The notes beneath the pieces are model-generated. The model was not told the DNA's origin and did no database searches. It worked only from the letters and a program-made list of their open reading frames with translations. A DNA stretch of 18,423 bases, taken from contig CANCGU010000029.1 in NCBI GenBank assembly GCA_947377705.1, forward strand, positions 1 to 18,423, read 5' to 3'. The stretch is from Comamonadaceae bacterium. Its GTDB lineage: Bacteria > Pseudomonadota > Gammaproteobacteria > Burkholderiales > Burkholderiaceae. Below, in pieces: positions 7,071 to 14,899 of the stretch (its first letter is position 1; every line of letters begins with the position of its first letter). The position numbers and the translations under genes are program-made.

Positions 7071-7375
7071 ACAACAACAGGGTCGCAACACACCTCTTGC
7101 TTAGGACAGCCATCAGGGCGTTCCGTGGGCACCATCGGGCAACGGTTCATCTCAAATGGTGAGACAGAGAGCAAAGTGGTCAAAGCGCTAGATGCCGCTG
7201 TGATGGTCCAAAAAACAAAAAACGACAAGGTATACACACCTTGCCGTGAGAGTTCAATGGGCTGACCAAACCATTGCATATCTTGCGGGTCTACAAATGC
7301 AAACACCAGCATTTCCAAAACACCCGCCACCAAAAAGGCAGGCCATGCAATCCACATCATTCGTTGGGCCAACAT
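7067..7375 (-). CDS. Small two-helix membrane protein with Cys-rich tail, downstream of ccoH (function unknown)
   Basis: A 102-residue protein starting MLAQRMMWIAWPAFLVAG. The ATG at 7375 is chosen because AGGAG lies 7 nt upstream; the frame is open further but without family-like sequence. It has two predicted membrane helices: residues about 8-28, and about 50-71, containing 'YTLSFFVFWTITAASSALTTLL'. After the second comes a tail with four cysteines: 'NRCPMVPTERPDGCPKQEVCCDPVVV'. I do not recognise a named family; similar short hypothetical proteins occur in Burkholderiales cbb3 clusters. As the last gene of the ccoN-O-Q-P-G-H run (55 bp after ccoH) it may help oxidase assembly, and the cysteines could bind copper or form disulfides. 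That is inference. It converges on fnr with their stop codons overlapping. Confidence 0.8.
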   Translation of the reverse strand: MLAQRMMWIAWPAFLVAGVLEMLVFAFVDPQDMQWFGQPIELSRQGVYTLSFFVFWTITAASSALTTLLSVSPFEMNRCPMVPTERPDGCPKQEVCCDPVVV

Positions 7376-7430
7376 TCTGATTCTCCTGAGAAAGAACGAA
7401 ACCAGTTTAGGGCCGAATAGGCTCAGAAAA

Positions 7431-7721
7431 TCATGGGGTTTTCGCGGGGGTGTCTGACTTAGTTGCGTCAGGTTTTGGCGTGACCACATGGTTGCGCGCC
7501 TGCATAGCGGGTGCGAGCTGCATGTCTTTTTCCGCGGCCAAGGTTTTGTTAATGTCCAAACCCCGACGGTAGTAATCGTCAGCCACGACAGGGTCAGGAA
7601 TACGGATCGCAATCGCCAAAGTGATGAAACCGGCCACAACGACCAAGGCAGGCCCAGCAATGATGAGCCAAACGTGGCCATATTGCCACCAAGATTTGGT
7701 ATCAGGGGTGTCTTGTTGCAT
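7431..7721 (-). CDS. ccoH: CcoH/FixH cbb3 oxidase assembly protein
   Basis: A 96-residue single-span membrane protein of the FixH family (PF05751), needed for stable assembly of the cbb3 oxidase. The sequence 'WWQYGHVWLIIAGPALVVVAGFITLAIAIRIPDPVV' holds the transmembrane segment with the family's conserved W-x-YG and GP residues. 'ADDYYRRGLDINKTLAAEKD' after it is the FixH signature. The C-terminus is short and rich in Pro, Lys and Thr, and the family's larger periplasmic domain is missing, as is usual in betaproteobacteria. It starts 5 bp after the ccoG stop and is clearly in the same operon. Confidence 0.92.
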   Translation of the reverse strand: MQQDTPDTKSWWQYGHVWLIIAGPALVVVAGFITLAIAIRIPDPVVADDYYRRGLDINKTLAAEKDMQLAPAMQARNHVVTPKPDATKSDTPAKTP

Positions 7722-7726
7722 ATGTA

Positions 7727-9175
7727 TTACCTAGGAACAATGAATACAGATTTCTCGACCACGAACGCATCGGTGCCCAAGGCCTGAATTTCAAACACAA
7801 TTTTATGCGAACCACCCTCGACAGAACCATAAGGAATGTCAGCGCGCAAGACGACCCAACGGGCTTGGGCGGGGTCCACCATGATTTCGGTATCGGTCGT
7901 GATTTTCAAACCAGCTAAGCCTTTGACAGACAAACGGTAGGTCTGAACGGTCTCCGCCGCATTCATGATTTGGAGGCGATACACGTTTTCTAAGGTGCCG
8001 TACTCTGTGATGCGCGACAAGGTGGATCGGTCACGCACCACATCCACCTTAAACGGTGTACGCAAGCTCAATGAAACCAACAGACCAACCGTGACAGCCA
8101 CCAAAATCATGGTGTAGATCTGAATGCGGGGGCGCATCAAACGTTGCCAAATTTGCTGCGGCGTCCACTTGTTGTCCATCGCGTTTTGCGTGGAGTAGCG
8201 CACCAAGCCACGGGCGTAGCCCATCTTGTCCATCACGGTATCGCACACGTCAGCGCACGCGCCACAGCCAATGCATTCGTATTGCAACCCATCGCGAATA
8301 TCAATACCCGTCGGACACACTTGCACGCACAAAGTGCAGTCCACACAAGCGCCTAAGTTCAAGGCTCCAGCCTCTGCTTTCTTCGAGCGTGGGCCACGGG
8401 GCTCACCGCGCTCTGTGTCATACGTGACGATGAGCGTGTCATTGTCAAACATGGCGCTTTGGAAGCGTGCATACGGACACATGTATTTACACACTTGTTC
8501 ACGCATGAAGCCCGCGTTGCCATACGTTGCAAAGGCGTAGAAGAAGACCCAGAAGAGTTCCCAAGAACTCATTTGGGTCAAGAAGAACTCCATGGCCAAT
8601 TCGCGAATAGGCGTGAAGTAGCCCACAAAGCTAAAGCCAGTCCAGATGGATAAGAAAATCCAGATGATGTGCTTGTACCATTTCTTCACCAATTTCTCTA
8701 ACGAGAAATCGGCACCATCCAAGCGCATGCGGGCTGAACGGTCGCCTTCGACCTTACGCTCAATCCACAAGAAAATCTCGCTGTAAACGGTTTGCGGGCA
8801 GGCATAGCCACACCACAAACGTCCAGCCACCGCCGTGAACAAGAACAGCGCCAACGCTGAAATCACCAACAGGCCGGTGAGGTAGATGAAGTCTTGTGGG
8901 TACAAGACCAAACCAAAAATGTAAAAACGACGTGACGCCAAGTCGAACAACACCGCTTGACGTGTGCCCCACTCCAACCAAGGCAGGCCGTAAAACACCA
9001 ACTGCGTCAAGACCACCAAAATCCAACGCCAATACGCAAAGATACCCTCCACAGAGCGAGGGTAGATTTTTTTTGATGCAGCATAAAGCGAGACCATCGC
9101 CTCGTCCGCAGAGCCCGAAGGCTCTGGAACGATGGGGATGGTCTTGCGCTGCTTGGTGTCGTCAGCAGAGTTCAA
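7727..9175 (-). CDS. ccoG: CcoG (RdxA/FixG) cbb3 oxidase accessory Fe-S protein
   Basis: A 482-residue membrane protein that in Rhodobacter is implicated in reducing Cu(II) for cbb3 assembly. Four to five membrane helices are visible. 'WCGYACPQ' (Cys122, Cys126) and 'CKYMCPYARFQ' (Cys229, Cys233) are the family's Cys-x3-Cys motifs. Two ferredoxin-like [4Fe-4S] sites follow at Cys277/280/283/287 and Cys301/304/307/311. The C-terminal third, after the last helix, is the periplasmic Ig-like FixG domain ('YRLQIMNAAETVQTYRLSVKGLAG'). The length is normal. It starts 6 bp after ccoP, so it is operonic with the oxidase genes. Confidence 0.96.
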   Translation of the reverse strand: MNSADDTKQRKTIPIVPEPSGSADEAMVSLYAASKKIYPRSVEGIFAYWRWILVVLTQLVFYGLPWLEWGTRQAVLFDLASRRFYIFGLVLYPQDFIYLTGLLVISALALFLFTAVAGRLWCGYACPQTVYSEIFLWIERKVEGDRSARMRLDGADFSLEKLVKKWYKHIIWIFLSIWTGFSFVGYFTPIRELAMEFFLTQMSSWELFWVFFYAFATYGNAGFMREQVCKYMCPYARFQSAMFDNDTLIVTYDTERGEPRGPRSKKAEAGALNLGACVDCTLCVQVCPTGIDIRDGLQYECIGCGACADVCDTVMDKMGYARGLVRYSTQNAMDNKWTPQQIWQRLMRPRIQIYTMILVAVTVGLLVSLSLRTPFKVDVVRDRSTLSRITEYGTLENVYRLQIMNAAETVQTYRLSVKGLAGLKITTDTEIMVDPAQARWVVLRADIPYGSVEGGSHKIVFEIQALGTDAFVVEKSVFIVPR

Positions 9176-9181
9176 AGCGTT

Positions 9182-10099
9182 TTACTTCGTAGCAGCAGGT
9201 TTGTTAGAGAAGCCCCAAACATAGGCCGTCAACACATGAATTTGTGATTCGGTCAAGCGGCCTTCTTGTGCAGGCATTTGGTTGACCTTACCGTTGTTGA
9301 TCATGGCAGTGATGGCGTCTTCGCCCCAGCCGTGCAACCAGATCTTGTCGGTCAAATTGGCAGAGCCCATGGCTTGCATGCCTTTGCCGTCAGGACCGTG
9401 ACACGCAGCGCATGCACCAAACTTTGACTTACCCAAGGCAGCACGCACAGAGTCATGTGGGCTACCCGACAAACTCAACACATAGTGCGACACATTGCGA
9501 ATGTCGTCAGGCGTGCCAACCGCTGCCGCCATGGGTGGCATTTGACCAATACGCCCCTTAGTAAGAGTCTCTTTGATCTTGTCAGACGTGCCGCCGTGCA
9601 ACCAATCGCTGTCGGTCAAGTTAGGGAAGCCTTTTGAACCGCGGGCGTCAGAGCCGTGGCACTGTGCGCAGTTGTTCATGAACAAACGCTCGCCCACAGC
9701 CATGGCTTTGGGATCTTGTGAGAGTTGCTCAGGTGTTTGCGCATTGAACGCGGCATACAGAGGCTCAAGCTCTTGGTTAGCTTTGGCCACTTCGGCTTCA
9801 TATTGCCCTTGAGAGGTCCAACCCAACTTACCTGCATAGCCACCCAAACCTGGGTAAGCAATGAAATACACCACAGCGAACACCATTGTGATGATGAACA
9901 ACCACAACCACCAACGTGGCAATGGGTTATTCATTTCACGTAGATCACCGTCCCAAACGTGGCCGGTTGTGCCGTCATCTTCGTGTGCCGAAACTTTAAC
10001 TTTGGCCGAGAACCAAAGCAAAAATGCGCAGTACACGATGCCAAAAATGGAGATGGAAGACACGAAGATCGACCAAAAATTACTTGTGAAATCACTCAT
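9182..10099 (-). CDS. ccoP: cbb3 oxidase subunit III, diheme cytochrome c CcoP
   Basis: A 305-residue subunit that accepts electrons from soluble cytochrome c and passes them to CcoO/CcoN. It has an N-terminal helix (about 13-32), then 'DGDLREMNNPLPRWWLWLFI', the conserved FixP motif and second helix (about 62-82). Two periplasmic cytochrome c domains follow, with CAQCH (144-148) and CAACH (230-234). Candidate methionine ligands occur in 'IGQMPPM' and 'VNQMPAQ'. The ribosome site AAAGGA is 8 nt before the ATG. It lies 31 bp after ccoQ, the longest gap within the oxidase genes, and that gap holds a small hairpin. Confidence 0.97.
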   Translation of the reverse strand: MSDFTSNFWSIFVSSISIFGIVYCAFLLWFSAKVKVSAHEDDGTTGHVWDGDLREMNNPLPRWWLWLFIITMVFAVVYFIAYPGLGGYAGKLGWTSQGQYEAEVAKANQELEPLYAAFNAQTPEQLSQDPKAMAVGERLFMNNCAQCHGSDARGSKGFPNLTDSDWLHGGTSDKIKETLTKGRIGQMPPMAAAVGTPDDIRNVSHYVLSLSGSPHDSVRAALGKSKFGACAACHGPDGKGMQAMGSANLTDKIWLHGWGEDAITAMINNGKVNQMPAQEGRLTESQIHVLTAYVWGFSNKPAATK

Positions 10100-10116
10100 G
10101 ATTCGATTCCTTTACA

Positions 10117-10132
10117 AAGGCCTTGGGGCCTT
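10117..10132 (-). other. Short hairpin overlapping the ccoQ stop, before ccoP
   Basis: AAGGCC and GGCCTT form a 6-bp palindromic stem around the 4-nt loop, lying over the end of ccoQ and just ahead of the ccoP ribosome site. There is no U tract, so it is not a terminator. It might affect mRNA decay or the CcoQ:CcoP ratio (speculative). Confidence 0.4.
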
Positions 10133-10268
10133 AGTCTTGATCGAGGGGCAACTTTGATGCGGCCTCAAAATCTTCTTTGTTACGTCGAGAAAAAGCCCAC
10201 ACCATGATGCCGATAAACAGGGCAAATGAAATCAACGTGGTCGCAATGCGCAGATCATTGACATCCAT
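10131..10268 (-). CDS. ccoQ: CcoQ, small cbb3 oxidase subunit IV
   Basis: A 45-residue protein read by hand in the gap between ccoO and ccoP: it begins MDVNDLRIATTLISFALFIG, then one membrane helix, and ends 'SRRNKEDFEAASKLPLDQD'. A short N-terminus, one helix and a C-terminal 'AFSRRNKEDFEAA' motif are the signature of CcoQ/FixQ, which stabilises the oxidase. It begins 11 bp after the ccoO stop. A second ATG at 10264 is in a different frame. Confidence 0.93.
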   Translation of the reverse strand: MDVNDLRIATTLISFALFIGIMVWAFSRRNKEDFEAASKLPLDQD

Positions 10269-10279
10269 GGATGGCTCCC

Positions 10280-10903
10280 TTATTTGAGCGCGAGGCCCAG
10301 TGATTGGAGAAAAGCGATCACAGCTTCCATCTCGGTTTTACCCGCGACGTCTTCTGAGGCCTTAGCAATTTCTTCATCCGTATAAGGCACGCCCACTGTG
10401 CGCAATGCCTTCATGTGTGCAGGCATGGCTGCTGCATCCACCGTGTTCTTCAACAGCCATGGGTATTCAGGCATGTTGGACTCAGGCACCACATCGCGTG
10501 GATTGTTCAAATGAACACGGTGCCACTCGTCGCTGTACTTGCCGCCCACGCGAGCCAAGTCTGGACCCGTACGCTTGCTGCCCCATTGGAAGGGGTGGTC
10601 ATACACAGACTCACCCGCCACCGAGTAGTGACCGTAGCGCAGAGTTTCAGCACGGAAAGGACGAATCATTTGTGAGTGACAGTTGTAACAACCTTCACGC
10701 ACATAGATGTCGCGACCAGCCAATTGGAGCGCCGTCAGAGGTTTCACACCCGTGACCGGTTGGGTCGTGGACTTTTGAAAGAACAGCGGAACGATCTCAA
10801 CCAAACCGCCAAAGGCGACAGCAATCAAGATCAACACGATCATTAAAAAGTTATTGGTCTCCACGCTAGCGTGCGAGAAGCCTTTGGAATTGTTATTAGA
10901 CAT
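10280..10903 (-). CDS. ccoO: cbb3 oxidase subunit II, monoheme cytochrome c CcoO
   Basis: A 207-residue membrane-anchored cytochrome c. One N-terminal helix spans about residues 18-38. The heme site CYNCH (72-76) sits in '[26 protein letters not shown]', highly conserved in CcoO. It is followed by '[26 protein letters not shown]' and '[12 protein letters not shown]', where the methionine is the likely sixth heme ligand. Length and order (10 bp after ccoN) are as in the family. The subunit relays electrons from CcoP to the catalytic subunit. Confidence 0.97.
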   Translation of the reverse strand: MSNNNSKGFSHASVETNNFLMIVLILIAVAFGGLVEIVPLFFQKSTTQPVTGVKPLTALQLAGRDIYVREGCYNCHSQMIRPFRAETLRYGHYSVAGESVYDHPFQWGSKRTGPDLARVGGKYSDEWHRVHLNNPRDVVPESNMPEYPWLLKNTVDAAAMPAHMKALRTVGVPYTDEEIAKASEDVAGKTEMEAVIAFLQSLGLALK

Positions 10904-10913
10904 TTAGTTCTCC

Positions 10914-12341
10914 TCAGGCGTGTGCAGGTGCTGGAATTGCAACAGTCACGGTGTTGCCGCTGGTCGCAGTTTTGACCACGTTCCACAACATGATGACCAT
11001 GCCCGTCAGGTACAACAAGCCACCAGATACACGAATCACATAGAACGGATAAGTGGCTTTGACAGACTCAACGAAGGTGTAAGTCAGTGTGCCGTCTGCA
11101 TTGATCGCGCGCCACATCAACCCTTGCATCACACCAGCGATCCACATCGCAGCGATGTACAACACGATGCCGATGGTGGCCAACCAGAAGTGGACCTCAA
11201 TCGCCTTGACGCTGAACATGTCTTTGCGGCCGAACAACTTAGGAATCAAGTAATAGATAGAACCCATGGACACCAAGCCCACCCAGCCCAAAGCACCTGA
11301 GTGCACATGGCCGACGGTCCAGTCTGTGTAGTGGCTCAAAGCGTTCACAGTTTTGATGGCCATCATGGGACCTTCGAACGTGGACATGCCGTAGAACGAC
11401 AAAGACACGATCAAGAAACGCAAGATAGGGTCATCGCGCAGTTTGTGCCATGCGCCAGACAAGGTCATGATGCCGTTGATCATGCCGCCCCAGCTAGGTG
11501 CCAACAACACCAAAGAGAACACCATACCGACCGACTGAGTCCAGTCAGGCAAAGCGGTGTAGTGCAAGTGGTGAGGGCCCGCCCACATGTAAGTGAAGAT
11601 CAAAGCCCAGAAGTGAACGATCGACAGGCGATACGAGTACACAGGACGACCCGCTTGCTTAGGGATGAAGTAATACATCATGCCCAAGAAGCCAGCGGTC
11701 AAGAAGAAACCCACCGCGTTGTGGCCGTACCACCACTGCACCATCGCATCTTGTGCGCCAGCGTAGGCAGAGTAAGACTTCATCATGCCAGCAGGAATCG
11801 CGGCGCTGTTGACGATGTGCAGCAATGCCACCGCAATGATGAACGCACCGTAGAACCAGTTGGCCACGTAAATGTGTTTGACCTTACGCGTACCAACCGT
11901 ACCGAAGAACACCACAGCGTAGGACACCCACACCACAGCGATCAACAAGTCGATGGGCCACTCAAGCTCAGCGTATTCCTTACCTTGGGTAAAACCCAAA
12001 GGCAAGCTGATGGCTGCAGCCAAGATCACCAACTGCCAACCCCAAAAGGTGAACGCAGCCAATTTAGGCAAGAACAAAGAGGTATGGCAAGTGCGCTGCA
12101 CCACGTAATAGCTGGTTGCGAACAAAGCGCAGCCGCCAAACGCAAAAATCACCGCATTGGTGTGCAATGGACGCAAGCGGCCATAGGTCAACCAAGGAAT
12201 GCCAAAGTTCAGTTCGGGCCAAGCCAGTTGAGCGGCAATGATCACGCCCACCAACATGCCAACCACACCCCAAACCACCGCCATGATGGAAAACTGCCGT
12301 ACAACGGTATCGCTGTAAACGGCTTGCTCTGATGAGTTCAT
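10914..12341 (-). CDS. ccoN: cbb3 oxidase catalytic subunit I CcoN
   Basis: A 475-residue, twelve-helix heme-copper oxidase subunit that reduces O2 to water with high affinity and pumps protons. Key residues are all present at positions matching those described for the Pseudomonas stutzeri structure as I recall them. They are His60 and His347 (low-spin heme b), His345 (heme b3), His207, His257 and His258 (Cu-B) and Tyr251 (the tyrosine cross-linked to His207). The start is supported by AAAGGTGA just 4 nt upstream and by the predicted FNR-driven promoter (start near 12359). ccoN heads the transcription unit ccoN-O-Q-P-G-H plus the small membrane protein. Confidence 0.98.
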   Translation of the reverse strand: MNSSEQAVYSDTVVRQFSIMAVVWGVVGMLVGVIIAAQLAWPELNFGIPWLTYGRLRPLHTNAVIFAFGGCALFATSYYVVQRTCHTSLFLPKLAAFTFWGWQLVILAAAISLPLGFTQGKEYAELEWPIDLLIAVVWVSYAVVFFGTVGTRKVKHIYVANWFYGAFIIAVALLHIVNSAAIPAGMMKSYSAYAGAQDAMVQWWYGHNAVGFFLTAGFLGMMYYFIPKQAGRPVYSYRLSIVHFWALIFTYMWAGPHHLHYTALPDWTQSVGMVFSLVLLAPSWGGMINGIMTLSGAWHKLRDDPILRFLIVSLSFYGMSTFEGPMMAIKTVNALSHYTDWTVGHVHSGALGWVGLVSMGSIYYLIPKLFGRKDMFSVKAIEVHFWLATIGIVLYIAAMWIAGVMQGLMWRAINADGTLTYTFVESVKATYPFYVIRVSGGLLYLTGMVIMLWNVVKTATSGNTVTVAIPAPAHA

Positions 12342-12365
12342 CGGTCACCTTTCATTTTTCAAACC

Positions 12366-12407
12366 AGTATCCTCAAATAAACCTTACGGGTTATTGATTC
12401 AAATCAA
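12366..12407 (-). promoter_or_regulatory. FNR-activated ccoN promoter (FNR box 12394-12407, -10 at 12366-12371)
   Basis: TTGATTCAAATCAA at 12394-12407 is a perfect palindromic FNR box (TTGAT-N4-ATCAA). Towards ccoN, GATACT (12371-12366) lies with its centre exactly 32 bp from the box centre, as at hemN. This predicts a class II promoter with transcription starting near 12359 and an 18-nt leader carrying the ccoN ribosome site. The box overlaps the stop codon of ccoS (12404-12406). Confidence 0.9.
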
Positions 12408-12541
12408 TCGTCTCGAAGAATACGCTCGCCTTCTTGCTCCACGCTGTCGAATTGGCCTTTGTGAATGGCCCACCAGAGGCCACCCAAAATAAAAAGAACC
12501 AATAACACCGACATCGGAATCAACAAATACAAGATATCCAT
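12404..12541 (-). CDS. ccoS: CcoS cbb3 oxidase maturation protein
   Basis: A 45-residue, single-span protein beginning MDILYLLIPMSVLLVLFILG, with 'LWWAIHKGQFDSVEQEGERILRDD' after the helix. The W-W/A-[IV]-x-x-GQF(D/E)D(L/S) region and the acidic 'EGERIL' are the CcoS/FixS signature. CcoS is needed for cofactor insertion into CcoN. The start at 12541 (not the longer open frame to 12679) is chosen because it gives the family N-terminus and overlaps the ccoI stop by one base (TGATG). The gene ends inside the ccoN FNR box. Confidence 0.94.
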   Translation of the reverse strand: MDILYLLIPMSVLLVLFILGGLWWAIHKGQFDSVEQEGERILRDD

Positions 12542-14793
12542 CAAAATCCTTTGGTGAGTCGTAAAGAATTCAATACAACCCACAACGAGCTCAACGCCAT
12601 TCCCAAGCCAGCCAGCCAAGCAGGCAACAAGCCCACCACCGCCAACGGCACACACAATGCGTTGTAAGCCGCAGCCCACATCAAGTTTTGCTTGACCACC
12701 CGCAAGGTATGCCTAGCCAACTTGACACTTTGCGCCACCACCAACAAGCTGCCGCCCATCAAGACCAAATCCGATTTGGACTGCGCCAAGGGCACCGCGT
12801 TGCCAAATGCCATTGACACATGCGCGCCGGCCAAGACAGGGCCGTCATTCAAGCCATCCCCCACCATGGCGACCCGCGCGCCTTGCGACTGCGCAGTTTG
12901 CATGCGTGAGAGCTTGTCTTGCGGCGTACAGGCCCCAAATGTGTGGGAAATACCCACTTCTTGCGCAACCTGTTGGGCTGACTCAGGCCGATCACCCGAA
13001 AGCAGCCACACATCCACATTTAAGTCTTTCAAAGCTTGCACGGTTTGCGCGGCATCTGCACGAATGTCTTCGGACAGCTGCCAACTGGCTAGCCACTCGT
13101 TTTCACTGCATAAGTGTACTTGGCAAACAGCCGCTTTATCGGGTATTCCCTTAGTTTTTAGGGCGCAAAACATAGATGACCCCAAGCGTAAGCGCCCGTT
13201 TAAGACGCCTTCCAAGCCCTGACCAATTATTTCGTTGACATCTTGGGCTTCAAACAGCGGAACACCCCCCGCCCTGTCCCGCGCTTGTACCAACGCTCGC
13301 GACAAGGGGTGTAACGAATGCTTAGCCAGTGCAACTGCCAAATCCAAGGCGTACTCAGGCGTCACGCCCTCTGCCGTCATTACCTGCGTGATGCGTTGGC
13401 CATCTTGGGTCAGCGTGCCTGTCTTGTCAAAAATCAGCGTATCAATTTCAGCCAAGGACTCCAAAGCTTGCAAATGACGCACCAACACGCCATGACGCGC
13501 CAAATTGCCCGCGGCAGCCAACATGGCCGCTGGCGTCGCAAGCGACAGGGCGCAGGGGCACGTCACCACCAACACAGCCACCGCCACCATCAAAGCATGG
13601 CCGGGGTTGGTGGGCCACCAATACACAGCCGACAACGCGGCCAACACCAATACCCCCATCAAAAATGGCTTGGCAATTCGGTCGGCCAGCTGCGCCAAGC
13701 GCGGTTTTTGAAGCGAGGCGTTTTCCATCAACGACACAATTTGCGAAAACTGTGTGCCCTCGCCCACCTGAACCACGCGGACTGTCACGATGCCACTGAG
13801 GTTGTGGCTGCCCGCCACCACAGAATCCCCCACGCCACGCGCTTGCGGTCGCGATTCGCCCGTGAGCAAGGCCTCATCCGCCAACGTCTGGCCTTGCAAA
13901 ATCACGCCATCGGCTGGAAAACTCTCTGAGGGCAAGACACGAACCACATCGCCCACCAGCACACGGCGCACGGCCACGCGTTCAAAGTTGCCATTCGGTA
14001 ACTGACGTTCCACGCTGTCGGGCAAGCGGTTCATCAATGCCTCCAGCGCGCCCGCAGTGCGGTCGCGCACGCGCAGCTCCAGCCAACGGCCCGTGAGCAA
14101 GAAAAATACAAACATGGTGAGAGAGTCGTAATACACCTCTGCACCAAAAACACCCTGGGGCTCAAACGTGGCCACCGAGCTGAGCAAGAAGGTGATGACC
14201 ATCCCCAGCGCCACAGGCAAATCCATGCTCACACGGTGTGCACGGATGTCACGCAAGGCATTGCCAAAGAACGGACCACACGAGAAAAACACCACGGGCA
14301 AGGTCAGCACCCATGACGCCCAGCGCAACAAAAAAACCATGTCAGGCGTGATGTCACCCTCGCGAGACACATAAGCGGGATAGGCATACATCATCACTTG
14401 CATCATGCAAAAGCCGGCTACCAACCAACGCCACAAAGCCCGGCGCCCCTCTTCATGGCGCGCTTGGCGCAAGTTGCTATCAGCCGCTGGCAGCGCACCA
14501 TAGCCAGCTTTGGCAATCGCCGCCATCCATTGCGAGGGCTTTACCCGTTCAGCAGACCACACCACTTTGGCGCGATGCGTGGCGGCATTGACCTCTGCCG
14601 ATTGCACACCTGGCACTGACATGAGCGCCTCTTCGACAGTAAAAGCACAAGCCGCGCAGTGCATGCCTTGGATTACCACATGCGAATCCCAGTCATCACC
14701 ATGGCTTGGGTTGGTGGTTTTATGTGGCTGGCTAAAACGTAACCACTCTTGGCGGTCATCTAGCAGCTCAACCATTGAAGAATCAGAATGCAT
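12541..14793 (-). CDS. ccoI: CcoI/FixI copper-transporting P1B-type ATPase for cbb3 assembly
   Basis: A 750-residue inner-membrane Cu+ exporter that supplies copper to the oxidase. The N-terminal heavy-metal domain has 'GMHCAAC' (Cys46, Cys49). The actuator TGES is at 311-314, the metal-binding CPC at 412-414, the phosphorylation loop DKTGT at 456-460, the HP motif at 495-496 and the hinge GDGLND at 645-650. 'AAAYN' and a Met/Ser-rich last helix follow. No Shine-Dalgarno precedes the ATG at 14793; if the shared FNR box drives this gene, the leader would be about 3 nt. The ATG at 14775 (Met7) is an alternative start. It is coupled to ccoS and transcribed divergently from usp. Confidence 0.95.
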   Translation of the reverse strand: MHSDSSMVELLDDRQEWLRFSQPHKTTNPSHGDDWDSHVVIQGMHCAACAFTVEEALMSVPGVQSAEVNAATHRAKVVWSAERVKPSQWMAAIAKAGYGALPAADSNLRQARHEEGRRALWRWLVAGFCMMQVMMYAYPAYVSREGDITPDMVFLLRWASWVLTLPVVFFSCGPFFGNALRDIRAHRVSMDLPVALGMVITFLLSSVATFEPQGVFGAEVYYDSLTMFVFFLLTGRWLELRVRDRTAGALEALMNRLPDSVERQLPNGNFERVAVRRVLVGDVVRVLPSESFPADGVILQGQTLADEALLTGESRPQARGVGDSVVAGSHNLSGIVTVRVVQVGEGTQFSQIVSLMENASLQKPRLAQLADRIAKPFLMGVLVLAALSAVYWWPTNPGHALMVAVAVLVVTCPCALSLATPAAMLAAAGNLARHGVLVRHLQALESLAEIDTLIFDKTGTLTQDGQRITQVMTAEGVTPEYALDLAVALAKHSLHPLSRALVQARDRAGGVPLFEAQDVNEIIGQGLEGVLNGRLRLGSSMFCALKTKGIPDKAAVCQVHLCSENEWLASWQLSEDIRADAAQTVQALKDLNVDVWLLSGDRPESAQQVAQEVGISHTFGACTPQDKLSRMQTAQSQGARVAMVGDGLNDGPVLAGAHVSMAFGNAVPLAQSKSDLVLMGGSLLVVAQSVKLARHTLRVVKQNLMWAAAYNALCVPLAVVGLLPAWLAGLGMALSSLWVVLNSLRLTKGF

Positions 14794-14802
14794 AGGAGGT
14801 GT

Positions 14803-14870
14803 AGCCTAACGGCTTCGTCTTGCCAGAGCTTGACATGCATCAACACAGGACACACGACATGCGGTAAGCT
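14803..14870. promoter_or_regulatory. Shared divergent FNR box between ccoI and usp (box 14830-14843)
   Basis: TTGACATGCATCAA at 14830-14843 fits the FNR consensus completely. It sits symmetrically between two weak -10-like hexamers: TAAGCT (14865-14870) for usp on the plus strand and TAGGCT (14808-14803) for ccoI on the minus strand. Each is separated from the box by 21 bp, one less than at hemN and ccoN. The box is well supported. The -10 calls are weak (three of six matches each), so which gene is activated is inference; usp, with a normal 23-nt leader and ribosome site, fits best. Confidence 0.8.
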
Positions 14871-14899
14871 CTGGCCGAAATCAACAAAAGGAGCAGTTT

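Noticed and set aside
7376..7681. N-terminal extension of the small membrane protein to 7681
   Set aside because: The extension runs out of frame through ccoH, has biased composition, and a good ribosome site marks 7375 as the start.
11301..12332. 343-codon open frame on the plus strand
   Set aside because: It is antisense to ccoN, whose every catalytic residue is present; the frame is rich in His, Arg and Gln with no recognisable fold, typical of a GC-driven mirror frame.
12542..12679. Longer version of ccoS starting at 12679
   Set aside because: The extra residues overlap ccoI in another frame and do not resemble CcoS; the ATG at 12541 gives the family N-terminus and the TGATG overlap.
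13318..13929. 203-codon plus-strand frame
   Set aside because: Antisense to the ccoI ATPase core motifs; a His/Gln/Arg-rich shadow frame.
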